Shown here one piece after another: positions 33,607-43,902 of a DNA stretch of 64,000 nt (position 1 is the stretch's first letter; each line of letters starts with the position of its first letter). The stretch lies in contig OY969783.1 in assembly GCA_963702995.1 (NCBI GenBank), positions 2,232,001-2,296,000 on the forward strand. The letters run 5' to 3'. The DNA is from MFD04580-c1 sp963702995 (lineage in GTDB: Bacteria > Planctomycetota > Phycisphaerae > Tepidisphaerales > Tepidisphaeraceae). A model generated the notes under the pieces. The model was not told the origin of the DNA and made no database searches. It saw nothing but the letters and a program-made list of their open reading frames with translations. A program made the translations under genes and the position numbers.

Positions 33607-33805
33607 CCGTGCATGCAGATTCGCGCGCCCGCTTAACCTGGTCGTGCCGACGCTGCCCCATGAGCGCCCCCATGACGAAGACCGGCACGCCGGCGAAAGC
33701 CAGCCCGGTGTCATAGCGGCCGGTCAGCCCGACAATCACCGCGAGCGTGACGGCCAGCCCGCCGAATGCGATCAATTCCTTGCGACGCGGAAAGCGATTC
33801 TTCAT
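33575..33805 (-). CDS. Small two-helix membrane protein
   Basis: About 76 residues. From ATG 33805: basic N-terminus KNRFPRRK, then two hydrophobic helices (AFGGLAVTLAVIVGLTG and GLAFAGVPVFVMGALMG), then a basic QRRHDQVKRARE and Ser/Thr tail. The last 32 bases overlap antiparallel with the end of the aminopeptidase gene. Function unknown. Confidence 0.55.
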   Translation of the reverse strand: MKNRFPRRKELIAFGGLAVTLAVIVGLTGRYDTGLAFAGVPVFVMGALMGQRRHDQVKRARESACTVTTSLGSPAA

Positions 33806-34272
33806 AACAGGATCCCCATCCGCCGGAAAAACCCATATAGCCCACATGGGCTTGCCGTTGAAAACGCGTTGGTCCCCCTGCTACGACGCAAACGTGAATG
33901 GGTTCGTCAATTGCTGATCCCCTCGTCACAACGGCTCGCCATGCCGGTGGCTCATGTCGGCGATCGTGGACGAAGAGCGACGCGGGAGCTCACGCGGGAC
34001 GCCGACCTCTTCGTCGGCCTTCCGCGTCGAGCCGACGAGGACCCCGGCGTTCCCAGGTTCAGAGGCTCCGGAGGTGCCGGCAAAGAGCGCCACACCCGAT
34101 GCCGCCGAGGGCCGCCGTTTGATTGACAGGCATGTGACGCATCCCTAGGCTCGGCTTCGCCCTGCGACGGGCGGCCGGCCCGCACCGTCAGGCAGCGTCC
34201 GGGTATGAGCGGCCGCCCCTTCGATCGACGCCGCCCCACGGCGAACGACATCACGGATAAGGAACTTGCATC
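33806..34272. other. Intergenic region upstream of icd with a hairpin
   Basis: A minus-strand frame of 979 codons that covers this and the icd gene is a shadow. TCGTCGGC at 34011-34018 pairs perfectly with GCCGACGA at 34031-34038. Otherwise nothing is recognised; the icd promoter must be here. Confidence 0.4.
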
Positions 34273-35595
34273 ATGCCGACTTTCAAAGACGTCACTGTCC
34301 CCAGCGGCGGCCAGGCCATCACCATCTCCGGCGGGAAGCTTAGCGTCCCGGATCATCCCGTGCTGCCGTTCATCGAAGGGGACGGCACCGGCCCGGACAT
34401 CTGGCGCGCCAGCGTCCGCGTGTTCGACGCCGCCGTGGCCAAGGCCTACGGCGGCAAGAAGAAGATCCACTGGATGGAAGTCTTCGCTGGCGAGAAGTCG
34501 TTCAAGAAGAACGGCTCGTGGCTGCACGAAGACACGGTCCCGGCGTTCGAGCAGTTCCTGGTGGGCATCAAGGGCCCGCTGACCACGCCGGTCGGCGGCG
34601 GCATCCGGTCGCTCAACGTCGCCCTGCGCCAGATGCTCGACCTGTACGTCTGCCTTCGCCCGGTGCGATATTTCACCGGCGTCCCGTCGCCCGTCAAACA
34701 CCCGGAGAAGGTCGATATGGTGATCTTCCGCGAGAACACGGAGGACATCTACGCCGGCATCGAGTACGCGGCCGGTACGCCCGAAGCGGGGAAGGTCCTC
34801 GAGTTCCTCAAGCAGAACGACCCCAAGGGCTTCGGCAAGGTTCGTTTCGGCTCCACCGAAAAAGTCGCCGACTGGCGCAAGCTGCTCGGCCACGGCTCGG
34901 ACGAAACGCTCCAGGTCGGCGTGGGGATTAAGCCGGTCAGCAAGCAGGGGACGCAGCGGCTGGTCTACTCCGCGATCGAGTACGCCGTCACCCACAAGCG
35001 CAAGAGCGTGAACATCGTCCACAAGGGGAACATCATGAAGTTCACCGAGGGGGCGTTCCGGGACTGGGGCTACCAGGTCGCGAAGGAAGTTTTCGGCGCG
35101 GTCGAGATCGACGGCGGCCCCTGGTGCAGGATCCCCGATGGCAAGCCCGGCGCGGGCATCGTCATCAAGGACTCTATCGCCGACATCACGCTTCAGCAGG
35201 TCCTCACCCGCCCGGAGGAATTTGATGTGATCGCGACGCTGAACCTCAACGGCGATTACCTCTCCGATGCCCTGGCGGCCCAGGTGGGCGGCATCGGCAT
35301 CGCCCCCGGCGGCAACATCAACTACGTGACCGGCCACGCCGTATTCGAAGCGACGCACGGCACGGCCCCCAAGTACGCCGACCAGGACGTCGTCAACCCC
35401 GGCAGCGTGATCCTGTCCGGCGTCATGATGTTCGAATACCTCGGCTGGCAGGAGGTCGCGGACCTGATCAACGCCGGCCTGGAGGCCGCCATCGGCGCAA
35501 AGACCGTCACCTACGATTTCGCCCGCCAGATGGAGGGGGCCACCAAGATCAAGTGCGGCGAGTTCGCCTCGGAGATGATCAAGCATATGGGGTGA
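34273..35595 (+). CDS. icd: NADP-dependent isocitrate dehydrogenase
   Basis: Citric-acid-cycle enzyme; oxidises isocitrate to 2-oxoglutarate and makes NADPH. About 440 residues. Phosphorylation/isocitrate loop: VGGGIRSLNVALRQ with the Ser; VDMVIFRENTEDIYAGIEY; KSVNIVHKGNIMKFTEGAF; DVIATLNLNGDYLSDALAA, the metal ligands; and ATHGTAPKYADQDVVNPGSVILS, with Lys and Tyr that favour NADP. ATG at 34273. It stands alone. Confidence 0.97.
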   Translation: MPTFKDVTVPSGGQAITISGGKLSVPDHPVLPFIEGDGTGPDIWRASVRVFDAAVAKAYGGKKKIHWMEVFAGEKSFKKNGSWLHEDTVPAFEQFLVGIKGPLTTPVGGGIRSLNVALRQMLDLYVCLRPVRYFTGVPSPVKHPEKVDMVIFRENTEDIYAGIEYAAGTPEAGKVLEFLKQNDPKGFGKVRFGSTEKVADWRKLLGHGSDETLQVGVGIKPVSKQGTQRLVYSAIEYAVTHKRKSVNIVHKGNIMKFTEGAFRDWGYQVAKEVFGAVEIDGGPWCRIPDGKPGAGIVIKDSIADITLQQVLTRPEEFDVIATLNLNGDYLSDALAAQVGGIGIAPGGNINYVTGHAVFEATHGTAPKYADQDVVNPGSVILSGVMMFEYLGWQEVADLINAGLEAAIGAKTVTYDFARQMEGATKIKCGEFASEMIKHMG

Positions 35596-35667
35596 GCGAC
35601 TTCGTGGCACGCGACGGGCGTGACGATCAGACGATTCGCACGCGTCAGGAAAGCAAGGGACCGATTC

Positions 35668-38600
35668 ATGGTACGACGTGAAAGGGGCGCCGGTGGGGGG
35701 TCGCTTTTTCAGAGCATCGACCCGCGACGACACCCGCGCCTGTTTCTCCCGAAATACCTGGCGGAGGAAGCGGAGCGATTCCTGGTCGAACCGCTCGAAC
35801 TGGAGCGCATCAGCGCGGTCTTGTCCCGCTGGGCTGATGCGGCCGAGAAGGGCCACCTCCAACAGAAGGAGACGTCCCTCGACGCCGAATTCCTCCAGAC
35901 GATATTTGGCGAGGCGCTGGGGTACAGGTCCATCACCGAATCCCCTGGCAATTACCATCGCGAAAAAAACCCGACCGTCCCGGGCGCGGGGATCGCCGAC
36001 GGGGCTCTCGGTCTTTTTGTTTCGGGTCAGAACGTGGCCCCCACCGTCATCATTGAGCTGAAGGGGGCGGACGCGGACCTCGATCACGACAAGTTCAATG
36101 GTCGCACGCCTGTCCAGCAATGCTGGGACTATCTGAACCAGCTCCCCGAGACGCCGTGGGGGATCGTCAGCAACTACATCAGCATCCGGCTCTATCACAA
36201 AGCTCACCCCCAACGACACTACGACGAGTTCACGGTCCGGGATTTCCGGGACCCGGTCCGCGTAAAGCAGTTTTATTACATCTTTGAACGCAACGGCTTG
36301 CTTGGGAACGGGCGGACCAAGACCGAGCCGAGGGCGAAGAAGCTCCTCGATCGGACGCAGAATCAGCAGCGTGAGGTGGGGGACAAGCTCTACGCGTATT
36401 ACGCGGAACAACGGCAGGCGCTGATCGGGCACCTGATGGACGTGAAGGGCATGACTCAGGACCGAGCGATCCGGTCCGCCCAGTGCCTCCTCGACCGTGT
36501 CATCTTTATGGCTTTCTGCGAAGACCGAGGCCTGCTGCCGGAGAAGCTCATCGAGAGCACTTGGAAGAACGTCCCCCCGCTGGCGCACGCCACGAACCCG
36601 CGATGGCGCAACTTCATTGACGCGTTCCACGCGATCGACAAGGGGCACCCGTCCCTCGACCTTCAAGAGGGTTACAACGGCGGCCTGTTCAGCAGCGAGG
36701 GAGATAACGAGGCGATCGACAACCTCGATCTTGACGACCGCTGGACGGACGTGTTCAAGAATATCGGCGCTTATGACTTCCGCGAAGAGGGCGAAATCAG
36801 CGTTGACGTGTTGGGCCACCTGTTCGAGCGGTCGATTACGGAGCTGGAAAAGCTTCGATCCGTGGGGATGTTCGGCAAGCAAGCCGAACAATCCATCGGA
36901 CGGATGCCCAAGAGCGCAGAGCGCAAGCGATTCGGCATCTACTATACACCGCCCCGCTTCACGCGATTGATCGTCGAAGAGACGCTTGGAAGGCTGATTG
37001 TCGAGCGCGTCGAAAGCGTCCCGGACGTTCGAGCGCGGGTCGCGGCGCTGCGGATGCTGAAGGTCGTGGACCCCGCGTGCGGCTCAGGCGCGTTCCTCAT
37101 CGCCGCCTACGAGCGATTCCAGGATGCCTACGAGGATATCGCTCGACTCCTGCGCATCGAGGGTCACCTCCAGGAAGCCCTGAACCTGTCGAATGCCTAT
37201 CCGGACTTCATCCTCTCGGACAACCTGTACGGGGTCGATCTTTCGGCCGAATCCGTCGAAATCACACAGCTCGCGCTCTGGATTCGGTCGGCTCGAAAGG
37301 GTCCGCGCCCTCAATGACCTTTCCAGGAACGTCGTGCAAGGGAACAGTCTCATCCGGGACCCCGCGGTCCACGCCAAGGCGTTCGTGTGGGAGGAGCGCT
37401 TCCCGGCTGTGTTTGCCTCCGGAGGTTTCGACGTGGTCGTCGGGAACCCCCCGTGGGAGCGGATGAAGATTCAGGAGCGTGAGTTCTTCGCGATCGCGGC
37501 ACCGGAGATCGCGTCGTCTGTGAGCGCGGCGGATCGGCGAACCCTCATCGCCGCCATTGAATCGGCGATCCCTTCATTGTGGGAGCACTACGCCGCCGCG
37601 CAGCTCAGCGCTGATCGGACGCTCGCGTACGTGCGTTCCGCGGCCGCGAACTTCCCCCTCACCGGGCGCGGCGACATCAATACGTACATGCTCTTCGCCG
37701 AGCTCTCTCGACAACTGGTTTCGCCCACCGGGCGCGTCGGACTGCTGGTGCCAAGCGGCATCGCGACGGACAGCACCACGCGGGCGTTCTTCTCGGATTT
37801 GATGGAGACCCGCACGCTTTCCGCGCTCTATGACTTCGAGAACAAGAAGTTAGTCTTCGCGGATGTCGATGGGAGGTTCAAATTCAGCATTCTCCTAATG
37901 ACAGGCAAAGATTCGCCTCAGACCGCGGCCGAATTTGTATTCTTTGCCCATTCGATTGACGACCTTACGGCCCCGCACCGCAAGATCAAGCTCTCGCCGA
38001 AGGACCTGAAGCTCCTTAATCCAAACAGCCGGACGTGCCCCATTTTTCGAACGCGGCGCGACGCGGAGCTGACGAAGCGCATCTATCGGAACTTGCCAAT
38101 TCTCATTGATTGGGGCCGCCAGGCGGGAGGGAACGCGTGGGGCGTCACGTTTCGAAGGATGTTCGATCAGACAAACGACGCCGAGTCATTCCTCACGGGC
38201 GCTGCTTTGCATGCAAGGGGAATGGCCTTGGACGGCAATCGTTGGGTGGGCGGTGACGAGGTCTATCTGCCGCTCTATGAGGCGAAGATGCTCCAGGCGT
38301 ATGACCACCGGGCGGCGGGGGTACGGATCGAGGCGGGGAATTGGATGCGACAGGGGCAGCCGGAAGAATCGAGCCTTGTCGAGCGCCAGAACCCCGAATT
38401 CGCGGCCCAGCCGAGATACTGGGTGCCCGAAGCGGTTGTTGCCGGATCGATCGGTGATCGGCCCGCGGTTCTCGCCTACAAGGACGTGACCAGCGCCACC
38501 AACCAACGGACGATGATCGCCGCGATGGTGCCGAGAGTCGGACTGATGAACTCGGCGCCAGTCATTCTCTTCGGCGAAACCCCATCGACCCCCGCGCCCT

Positions 38601-39064
38601 CGATCAGGCGGCAGATGTGCCTTCTCGCAAACCTGAACTCGATCCCGTACGACTTTGTCGCTCGGCAGAAGGTCGGCGGCCTCCACCTCAACTTTTTCAT
38701 CGTCGAACAGCTTCCGACGCTCCCTCCTGATGTCTACGACGACGAGTGCCGGTGGGCCAAGGGCGTCACACTCGAGGACTGGGTGGTGGAGCGAGCACTG
38801 AAGCTCACCTGTACCGCGAACGACATGAGCCCGCTGGCCAAAGCGGCGGGCTTCTCACCGGTTGTGTGGAAATGGAAAGATGACGAGCGGTTGCGGCTGC
38901 GGTCCGAACTGGACGCGGCGTACTTTCATCTTTACCAGCTCGGCCGAGACGATGTCGCGTACGTGCTTTCGACGTTCCAGGGAATTGTCAAAGAGGATGA
39001 GGCGTGCGCCGGCGACGGCCCGACCCGCGCGTCCATCATGCAGGCGTTCGATCGGCTCGGGTAG
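35668..39064 (+). CDS. Type IIG restriction-modification enzyme (Eco57I-type, N6-adenine), frameshifted in this sequence
   Basis: Single-chain restriction endonuclease and methyltransferase of about 1130 residues. N-terminal nuclease region (about 60-150): GIADGALGLFV and VIIELKGADADLD look like PD-(D/E)xK. The methyltransferase core begins near 420: GIYYTPPRF, DPACGSGAFLIAAYERF (SAM motif I, Asp near 468), NLYGVDLSAESVEI, and, after a one-base frame change near 37300, NPPWERMK, the catalytic NPPW of adenine methylases. The C-terminal half holds the DNA-recognition region and a TaqI-like end. The frame change lies at a GGGTCC stretch. No separate specificity or other defence gene is adjacent. 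Start ATG 35668; a GTG at 35620 is possible. Confidence 0.9.
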
Positions 39065-39126
39065 GAGCGATCATCGAGAATCGGTCGAACGAGATCCATT
39101 CCATACTTAAGAAGGCGAGAGGACTC

Positions 39127-39474
39127 ATGTTCAAGCGAAATTGCCGAATCGTCAGCGTCCTGTCTTTTTTGTGTTGCGTGGTAGGAGGCTGTGTTTCAGA
39201 CCGTCCGAAAGCGATGCCGACGGATGCGGTTTACAAGGACGGCGGGAAGCCCGGGCACGGCAAGCATGTTGAGTACGCGGCCGATCAGGATGGGACCGTC
39301 TTCGTGACCGATCCGTGGGACAACTCGATCCTCTATTCGGCGGAGATCAAGAAGGGAACGCTCGTCGTCATCGATTCGGATTCCCATCAGGTCACGGTCG
39401 ATGGAAAGCCGGTCGAGCTGAAGGGGAAGCTGCTCGGGACGGGGCACCTGATTTACCTGAGCCCCAAGAAGTAG
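39127..39474 (+). CDS. Small lipoprotein
   Basis: About 115 residues. Signal peptide with lipobox: CRIVSVLSFLCCVVGGC, Cys near residue 21. The mature part has a beta-rich pattern (GTVFVTDPWDNSILYSAEIKKGTLVVIDSDSHQVTVDGKPVE) that I do not recognise; the GxxVxxD repeats look like those of cell-surface anti-sigma or Slp-like proteins. ATG 39127 is the best start for the signal; upstream in-frame codons run into the RM gene's end. Confidence 0.8.
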   Translation: MFKRNCRIVSVLSFLCCVVGGCVSDRPKAMPTDAVYKDGGKPGHGKHVEYAADQDGTVFVTDPWDNSILYSAEIKKGTLVVIDSDSHQVTVDGKPVELKGKLLGTGHLIYLSPKK

Positions 39475-39532
39475 GCCCAACACGCCCGCACTCTCGGTGC
39501 GGCCGAAGGGGCCGTTGACTGCTGTGCGGCCT

Positions 39533-40958
39533 CTACAGATAGCCCATTGCGCGGGCTAAGAAGAGGATCGCAAAGAGGACCGCCGCCGCGATGGCACTGA
39601 GCCAGATCAGCCGACGGTCGGGCCGTTCGCGCGGCTCGGGCCGATGCGGCCCCGAGACCAACGCGGCCGCCACGGGGTCGATCTGGGGGCGGCCGACGGC
39701 GCGGCGGAAGCGGGTGAACGTCGCCATGCCGGGGAAGGCGACCCGGCGGTCGGGCGTCGGGCCGAAGACGTAAGAGAAATCCCTGAAGTCGCCTCGGCGC
39801 CAGAAAGGGCGGGAGTTCAGCGCAAGCCGTCCGCGAAGCTGGCCGATGGTGACTAGCGTCTGGCGGTTGCGGTCATAGACGGCGCGGCGACGCGGGTCGA
39901 GCAGGACAAACTCGGCCGCCTCGCCGGTCGCGCGACTCGTGGGCGGCAGCGCCTCCGATCGCCTGGCGCAGCGCGCTCTCGTCCGCGGCCTTCTCAGCGC
40001 CGAGCCGCTTGTAAAGATCTTTCACCGGCCACCCCGTTGAGTGTGATGGGCCGCCGCCGGAGGCCGGAAGGCGGGGCTTGCGGGGGAAGGGCGCCGGGAT
40101 AGAGGCCACTTCGTATGCCTGTCGCAATCGCTCGAATGCGTCCGTCGCGGCCGCCATCGCGACGGGGCCGAGCTTGACGAAGCGATCGGGGTGACGCGTC
40201 TTTGCGAGTTTGCGATACGCATTATGCACCTCGTCGGTCGAGGGGTTGCGGCCCAGCCCCAACAGTCGAAGGGCCTGGGGGCGGCTCATCGGAGCGTCGT
40301 CATCCTCGTCCGGCTCGGCGGTCGCCCGGCCCCCGGGTGCGCCGGCGGCCGCCCTGGCAGGCCGCCGCGCGGGCGTCGCCCCGTCGGCTTCCCAGTCGTC
40401 GGGCGCTTCCTGCGCCGGCTCACCCGCCTCGCGACGCTGCCACCAGAGCGGCGAGCCGGGGTCGCCCGCAAGGGGGAAGGGCTGGTGGGTCACGTGACGG
40501 AAGAGCCTTGCGAACGTGCGCGGCCGCACGCCCAGCAGGTCGGCTAAGAACTGCAACACGTGATTCTGACCGACGCTCATTTCCCGATCCTGTACGGCCA
40601 TACTGATCGCCAACTCGAGCAAGAGCCGGGCGGTGCCGCGATCGGTATGGGTGGAGAGGTAACGGCAGGCGAGGTCGAGGTCCTCGAGGCGGGCATGGCG
40701 GGCGACGTCAACGACGGCGAGCAGATCAGGCCCCCCGAGCGAGGCGGCCGCCACGGCGCGGAGAAGCTCATACTCGCACTCGGTCACTTCTCCGTCGCAC
40801 ACGGCGATCCACGTCATGACGGTGAGGAAGCAGAGGCTCTGTCGATCGGTCGTGGAGTCAAAGAGCTTGCGAAGCGTCGGCGGGGCCGCCGACGCGGTCC
40901 CGTTTGCGGGGGCGGCCTCGGGGGAAGAAGGTGGGCTCGACTCGGATAACGCGATCAC
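39533..40958 (-). CDS. TerB-like/J-domain membrane protein, frameshifted in this sequence
   Basis: About 474 residues when reconstructed. Residues 30-150: TerB-like tellurite-resistance helical domain (FLTVMTWIAVCDGEVTECEYELLRAV). Residues 230-300: J domain with PQALRLLGLGRNPSTDEVHNAYRKLAKTRHPDRFVKLG, HPD intact. Residues 320-380: a J-like second unit (DLYKRLGAEKAADESALRQAIG). A one-base change near 39955 then moves the frame; in the other frame the protein continues ALPPTSRATGEAAEFVLLDPRRRAVYDRNRQ and ends with a transmembrane helix (IAAAVLFAILFLARAMGYL). The 64-codon frame at the 3' end is thus this gene's tail. GTG start at 40958. DjlA-like, a membrane co-chaperone, is the nearest known plan. 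Confidence 0.85.
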
Positions 40959-41406
40959 CGGGGCAGTATCACGTCGTCACGTCGATAGTCGCAACAGCCA
41001 ATCCGGCTCAGTACATCAGCTCGCCACTATTCTGACCGGACCCGATGCGTCACCTCCGTCGGAACTGAATCGCACGTCGATGAAACATAAGTTTATTTTT
41101 TTACATATCTTACGATATTGCATACAAAATCTATCTATTTTGATGGCAAATGTGGACTTCGCGGTCGCGTTCGATTACGATCCTTCCCCAATGAGCCGTC
41201 TCCCATCCATCGTTCGCTCACGCCGATGCCGGCCCCAGCTTCCCCCTTGCGGCACCCACCGCTGTTGACGGGGACTGGCGGCCTCAGAGGTTCGTCGAGC
41301 CGGCCGCGTGTGGCCGGCGGATGAGGGCTGCCGTCTCCGCTCTCGGGGCGATCGTCCTCTCGTTTCACCGGTTCCAAACCCTTTTCTTGACCTGAAGGAG
41401 GTCTCT
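40959..41406. promoter_or_regulatory. Divergent promoter region with an AT-rich island
   Basis: In this GC-rich sequence, 41088-41150 stands out as about 70 percent A+T, with long T-runs and TATTGCATACAAAA. It lies about 260 bases upstream of the porin start and probably holds the porin promoter or a regulator site. A recognisable Pho box (CTGTCAT-type repeat) was not seen. No gene is supported. Confidence 0.5.
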
Positions 41407-42900
41407 GTGCGTCACCATTTCGCGCGGCCGTTCCGCGCTTGGGATTCAGTTCGTCGAATTGCGTTCGGCGTCGTCGTCGTGACAAGCATCGACGCGGGCG
41501 TGGCGTCGATGGCGGCCGCCCCGCCGAGCCCAGCTGCGCCGGCCCCGACCAATGAAGAACTGGCCAGAGAGGTCGAAGCCCTTCGCGCCGAAGTTCACCA
41601 GCTTCGTGCGGCGCAGGCGCAGCCCGCGACACAGCCCTCGGCGTTGGACCGGGTGGACAGTCGGGACGTTGACGCCACGGTCGCGGAGATCCGTCGCGAC
41701 GTCGGCCGCCACACGATGAACTTCCCGCCGGGGGGGCAATCCGGGCATGACCTGGACAAAGGGTTCTTCATCCGAAGCGATGACGGTCGATTTTCCCTCT
41801 ACCCCGATCTGCTGTTCCAGTTCCGCGGCGTCGTTGACTGGCGGGATGATTCGAAGGCGGGGTCATCCAGCACGAACCAGGGCTTTGAGGTCCGCCGAGC
41901 CAAGTTCGGCTTCTACGGGACTGCGTTCGACCCCGACCTTAGCTACCGATTCCTATGGCAGGGCGCGAGCAATAACTCGTCGGTCGCTTTGCAATACGGG
42001 TGGGGGCAATACGTCTTTGCGCACGATGTGCTGGCCGGTGGCGATCTCGCCGTTCGGGCCGGGCAGTTCAAGAACGTGGTCTTCAAGGAAGAGACGACGC
42101 CCGATCGGGCCCAGCTCTTCTCCGAGCGGTCGCTGGTGAACGCCCAGATTGGCGGCAACGCCATCGGCTCCGAGACGCAGGGGGTCGATTTTCTGCTGAC
42201 AGGGAACAGCTCTCCTTTCCACGCCGACCTGTTGGTGCATGACGGCATCAAGCGGTCGAACACCAGTTTCAATGACGTTCAGCCGGTGACGAGCACCAGC
42301 CCGACCGGCGTGGTGACGACGAAGAACGTCGCGACTGATTTCGGCGTCGCCGGGCGCGTGGATTACAAGGTCTTCGGCCGCTGGGGTGACGGGGACGACT
42401 TCACCGGCGTCTGGGGCCGGGAGGATCTGCTGGTCGTCGGCGGCGGCGCCGATTTCACGCAGGCGGACCACCAGAACATCGTGCATTTCACGGCCGACGC
42501 GCAGTACCAGTTGCTTCACAACTTCGTCCTGTTCGTCGCGGGGTATGGGGATTATTACGACTTCCGCAACCAGACCGGCCCCTCCAGCCGCACCGACTGG
42601 GGCGCCCAGGCCGAGGCCGGGTACTTCCTGACCCGATCGGTGCAGCCGATCGTGCGGTACTCGATCACCAAGCTCGATTCGAATGACAAGGTGGGCGGCG
42701 CGGACACCTTCCACGAGATCGCGGGGGGCGTGAACTACTTCTTCGGCCACGACGGCGAGCTGGGGAATCGGGCCAAGCTTACGCTCGACGTGACCTACCT
42801 GCCGGAAGGGTCCCCGGCCTTCACCGGGGGCGATTTCCTCGCCAGCCCGAACAAGAAAGATGAAGTCGTCTTCCGGGCCCAGTTTCAGCTTTCGCTGTAA
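41407..42900 (+). CDS. Outer-membrane porin of the OprO/OprP (phosphate-selective) family
   Basis: About 497 residues. Signal peptide ending in SMAAAPP, then a coiled coil (EELAREVEALRAEVHQLRAAQ) which may contact the cell wall, then a barrel domain from about residue 110: GFFIRSDDGRFSLYPDLLFQFRGVVDW, FEVRRAKFGFYGTAF, VRAGQFKNVVFKEETT, all typical of porin O/P. The last residue is Leu after Phe-Gln-Leu-Ser, a normal barrel ending. The GTG at 41407 is fixed by an AAGGAGG site five bases upstream. The family imports phosphate or polyphosphate; specificity here is unknown. Confidence 0.92.
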   Translation: MRHHFARPFRAWDSVRRIAFGVVVVTSIDAGVASMAAAPPSPAAPAPTNEELAREVEALRAEVHQLRAAQAQPATQPSALDRVDSRDVDATVAEIRRDVGRHTMNFPPGGQSGHDLDKGFFIRSDDGRFSLYPDLLFQFRGVVDWRDDSKAGSSSTNQGFEVRRAKFGFYGTAFDPDLSYRFLWQGASNNSSVALQYGWGQYVFAHDVLAGGDLAVRAGQFKNVVFKEETTPDRAQLFSERSLVNAQIGGNAIGSETQGVDFLLTGNSSPFHADLLVHDGIKRSNTSFNDVQPVTSTSPTGVVTTKNVATDFGVAGRVDYKVFGRWGDGDDFTGVWGREDLLVVGGGADFTQADHQNIVHFTADAQYQLLHNFVLFVAGYGDYYDFRNQTGPSSRTDWGAQAEAGYFLTRSVQPIVRYSITKLDSNDKVGGADTFHEIAGGVNYFFGHDGELGNRAKLTLDVTYLPEGSPAFTGGDFLASPNKKDEVVFRAQFQLSL

Positions 42901-42907
42901 AATCATT

Positions 42908-42924
42908 GTGCATGCTTCATGCAC
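42908..42924. other. Perfect 7-bp hairpin after the porin gene
   Basis: GTGCATG-CTT-CATGCAC, eight bases after the stop. Could be an mRNA 3' stem. Confidence 0.5.
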
Positions 42925-42960
42925 AGCTATTTTAGCGCTGCTGACGACCAGGCTTTCGAG

Positions 42961-42989
42961 TGGCCCGACGCGGTTGGCGCGTCGGGCCG
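42961..42989 (+). terminator. 12-bp stem-loop terminator-like hairpin
   Basis: TGGCCCGACGCG pairs with CGCGTCGGGCCG around a 5-nt loop, 60 bases after the porin stop. No strong T-run follows. Confidence 0.5.
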
Positions 42990-43049
42990 CTCGCCGTTAA
43001 GCTTGTCTCCTGCGGAAGACGAACCCCCTGTCTCTCGGAGCCTCATCCA

Positions 43050-43712
43050 ATGTCTCGCTTTACCCACGCGCTACTTTGGTCCGCAATTGCCCTGATAGCT
43101 TTCGCACCCCGTGGGGCCGCCCGGGCCGCCGACGCGCCGGCCGCCCAGCCTTCCAAGGAAAAGGCGGAGGAAGGGTTCGTCTCGCTCTTCGATGGCAAGA
43201 CGCTCGATGGCTGGGTGGTGACGGAGTGCAAGGCCGCTGTCGAGGAGGGGAACCTGGCGATCCTCGACGGGAACGGCTTTGTCCGATCGGACAAGATCTA
43301 CGGCGATTTCATTCTTGAGATCGACTGGAAGGCGCGCACGGCGGACAAGTACGATTCGGGCATCTATTTCCGCAGCGACCTTCCGCGGCCGAAGAATCAC
43401 TGGCCGGACCGGTACCAGATCAACCTCAAGCAGGGCGACGAGGGGAACGTCGTCGCCCACAAGACCGCCCGCAGCAAGGGGCTGATCAAGGCGGGCGAGT
43501 GGAACCACTTCCGCTTTACCTGCATTGGCGCCCACGCCGACCTGGAGATCAACGGGCAGAAGGCCTGGAGCGTGGACGACATCGTTCCGCAGACGGGCTA
43601 CATCGGCTTGCAGGTGGAAGTCCCCGGCGGCGGGCAGTTCGATTTTCGCAATATTCGTATTAAGGCCCTCACGCCTCCGGTGACTCCGCCGGCGACGGCG
43701 CCGGCCAAGTGA
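43050..43712 (+). CDS. Secreted DUF1080 protein (3-keto-disaccharide hydrolase family)
   Basis: About 220 residues. Signal peptide (FTHALLWSAIALIAFAPRGAARA). The mature protein is a concanavalin-like beta-sandwich: GFVSLFDGKTLDGWVV, GDFILEIDWKARTADKYDSGIYFRSDL, NHFRFTCIGAHADLEINGQKAWS and GYIGLQVEVPGGGQFDFRNIRIKAL. Some members cleave 3-keto-sugars made by Gfo/Idh/MocA-type dehydrogenases, and one such gene lies about 700 bases downstream on the same strand. The C-terminal Pro/Thr-rich tail is short. ATG at 43050. Confidence 0.93.
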   Translation: MSRFTHALLWSAIALIAFAPRGAARAADAPAAQPSKEKAEEGFVSLFDGKTLDGWVVTECKAAVEEGNLAILDGNGFVRSDKIYGDFILEIDWKARTADKYDSGIYFRSDLPRPKNHWPDRYQINLKQGDEGNVVAHKTARSKGLIKAGEWNHFRFTCIGAHADLEINGQKAWSVDDIVPQTGYIGLQVEVPGGGQFDFRNIRIKALTPPVTPPATAPAK

Positions 43713-43789
43713 CGCCCGTACTGCGCAGGTCGGCGGTGAAACCTTCGTCGGGGCGCTGAATGACTCAAGAACGAATCGCGAGCCTTGTA

Positions 43790-43902
43790 GCAGGCACACT
43801 CCGTGTGCCGTCCGCTCCTGCCTGCCAAACCACGGACCGCACTGTGCCAGTGCCCACAGCGGCCTTCGACCGAGCGGCGGACGGCACACGGAGTGTGCCT
43901 GC
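43790..43902. repeat. Perfect 26-bp inverted repeat (CCGTGTGCCGTCCGC family)
   Basis: 43790-43815 is the exact reverse complement of 43877-43902, separated by 61 bases. A related copy with two changes is at 31813-31838. It overlaps the possible start of the next gene. Confidence 0.95.

Noticed and set aside
33952..36891. 979-codon minus-strand open frame
   Set aside because: It is antisense to icd and the Type IIG gene, both with clear family sequence. Long antisense frames are expected in GC-rich DNA.
39533..39727. Separate 64-residue membrane protein
   Set aside because: Reading the frame upstream gives continuous sequence that completes the TerB-J-domain protein after a one-base correction.
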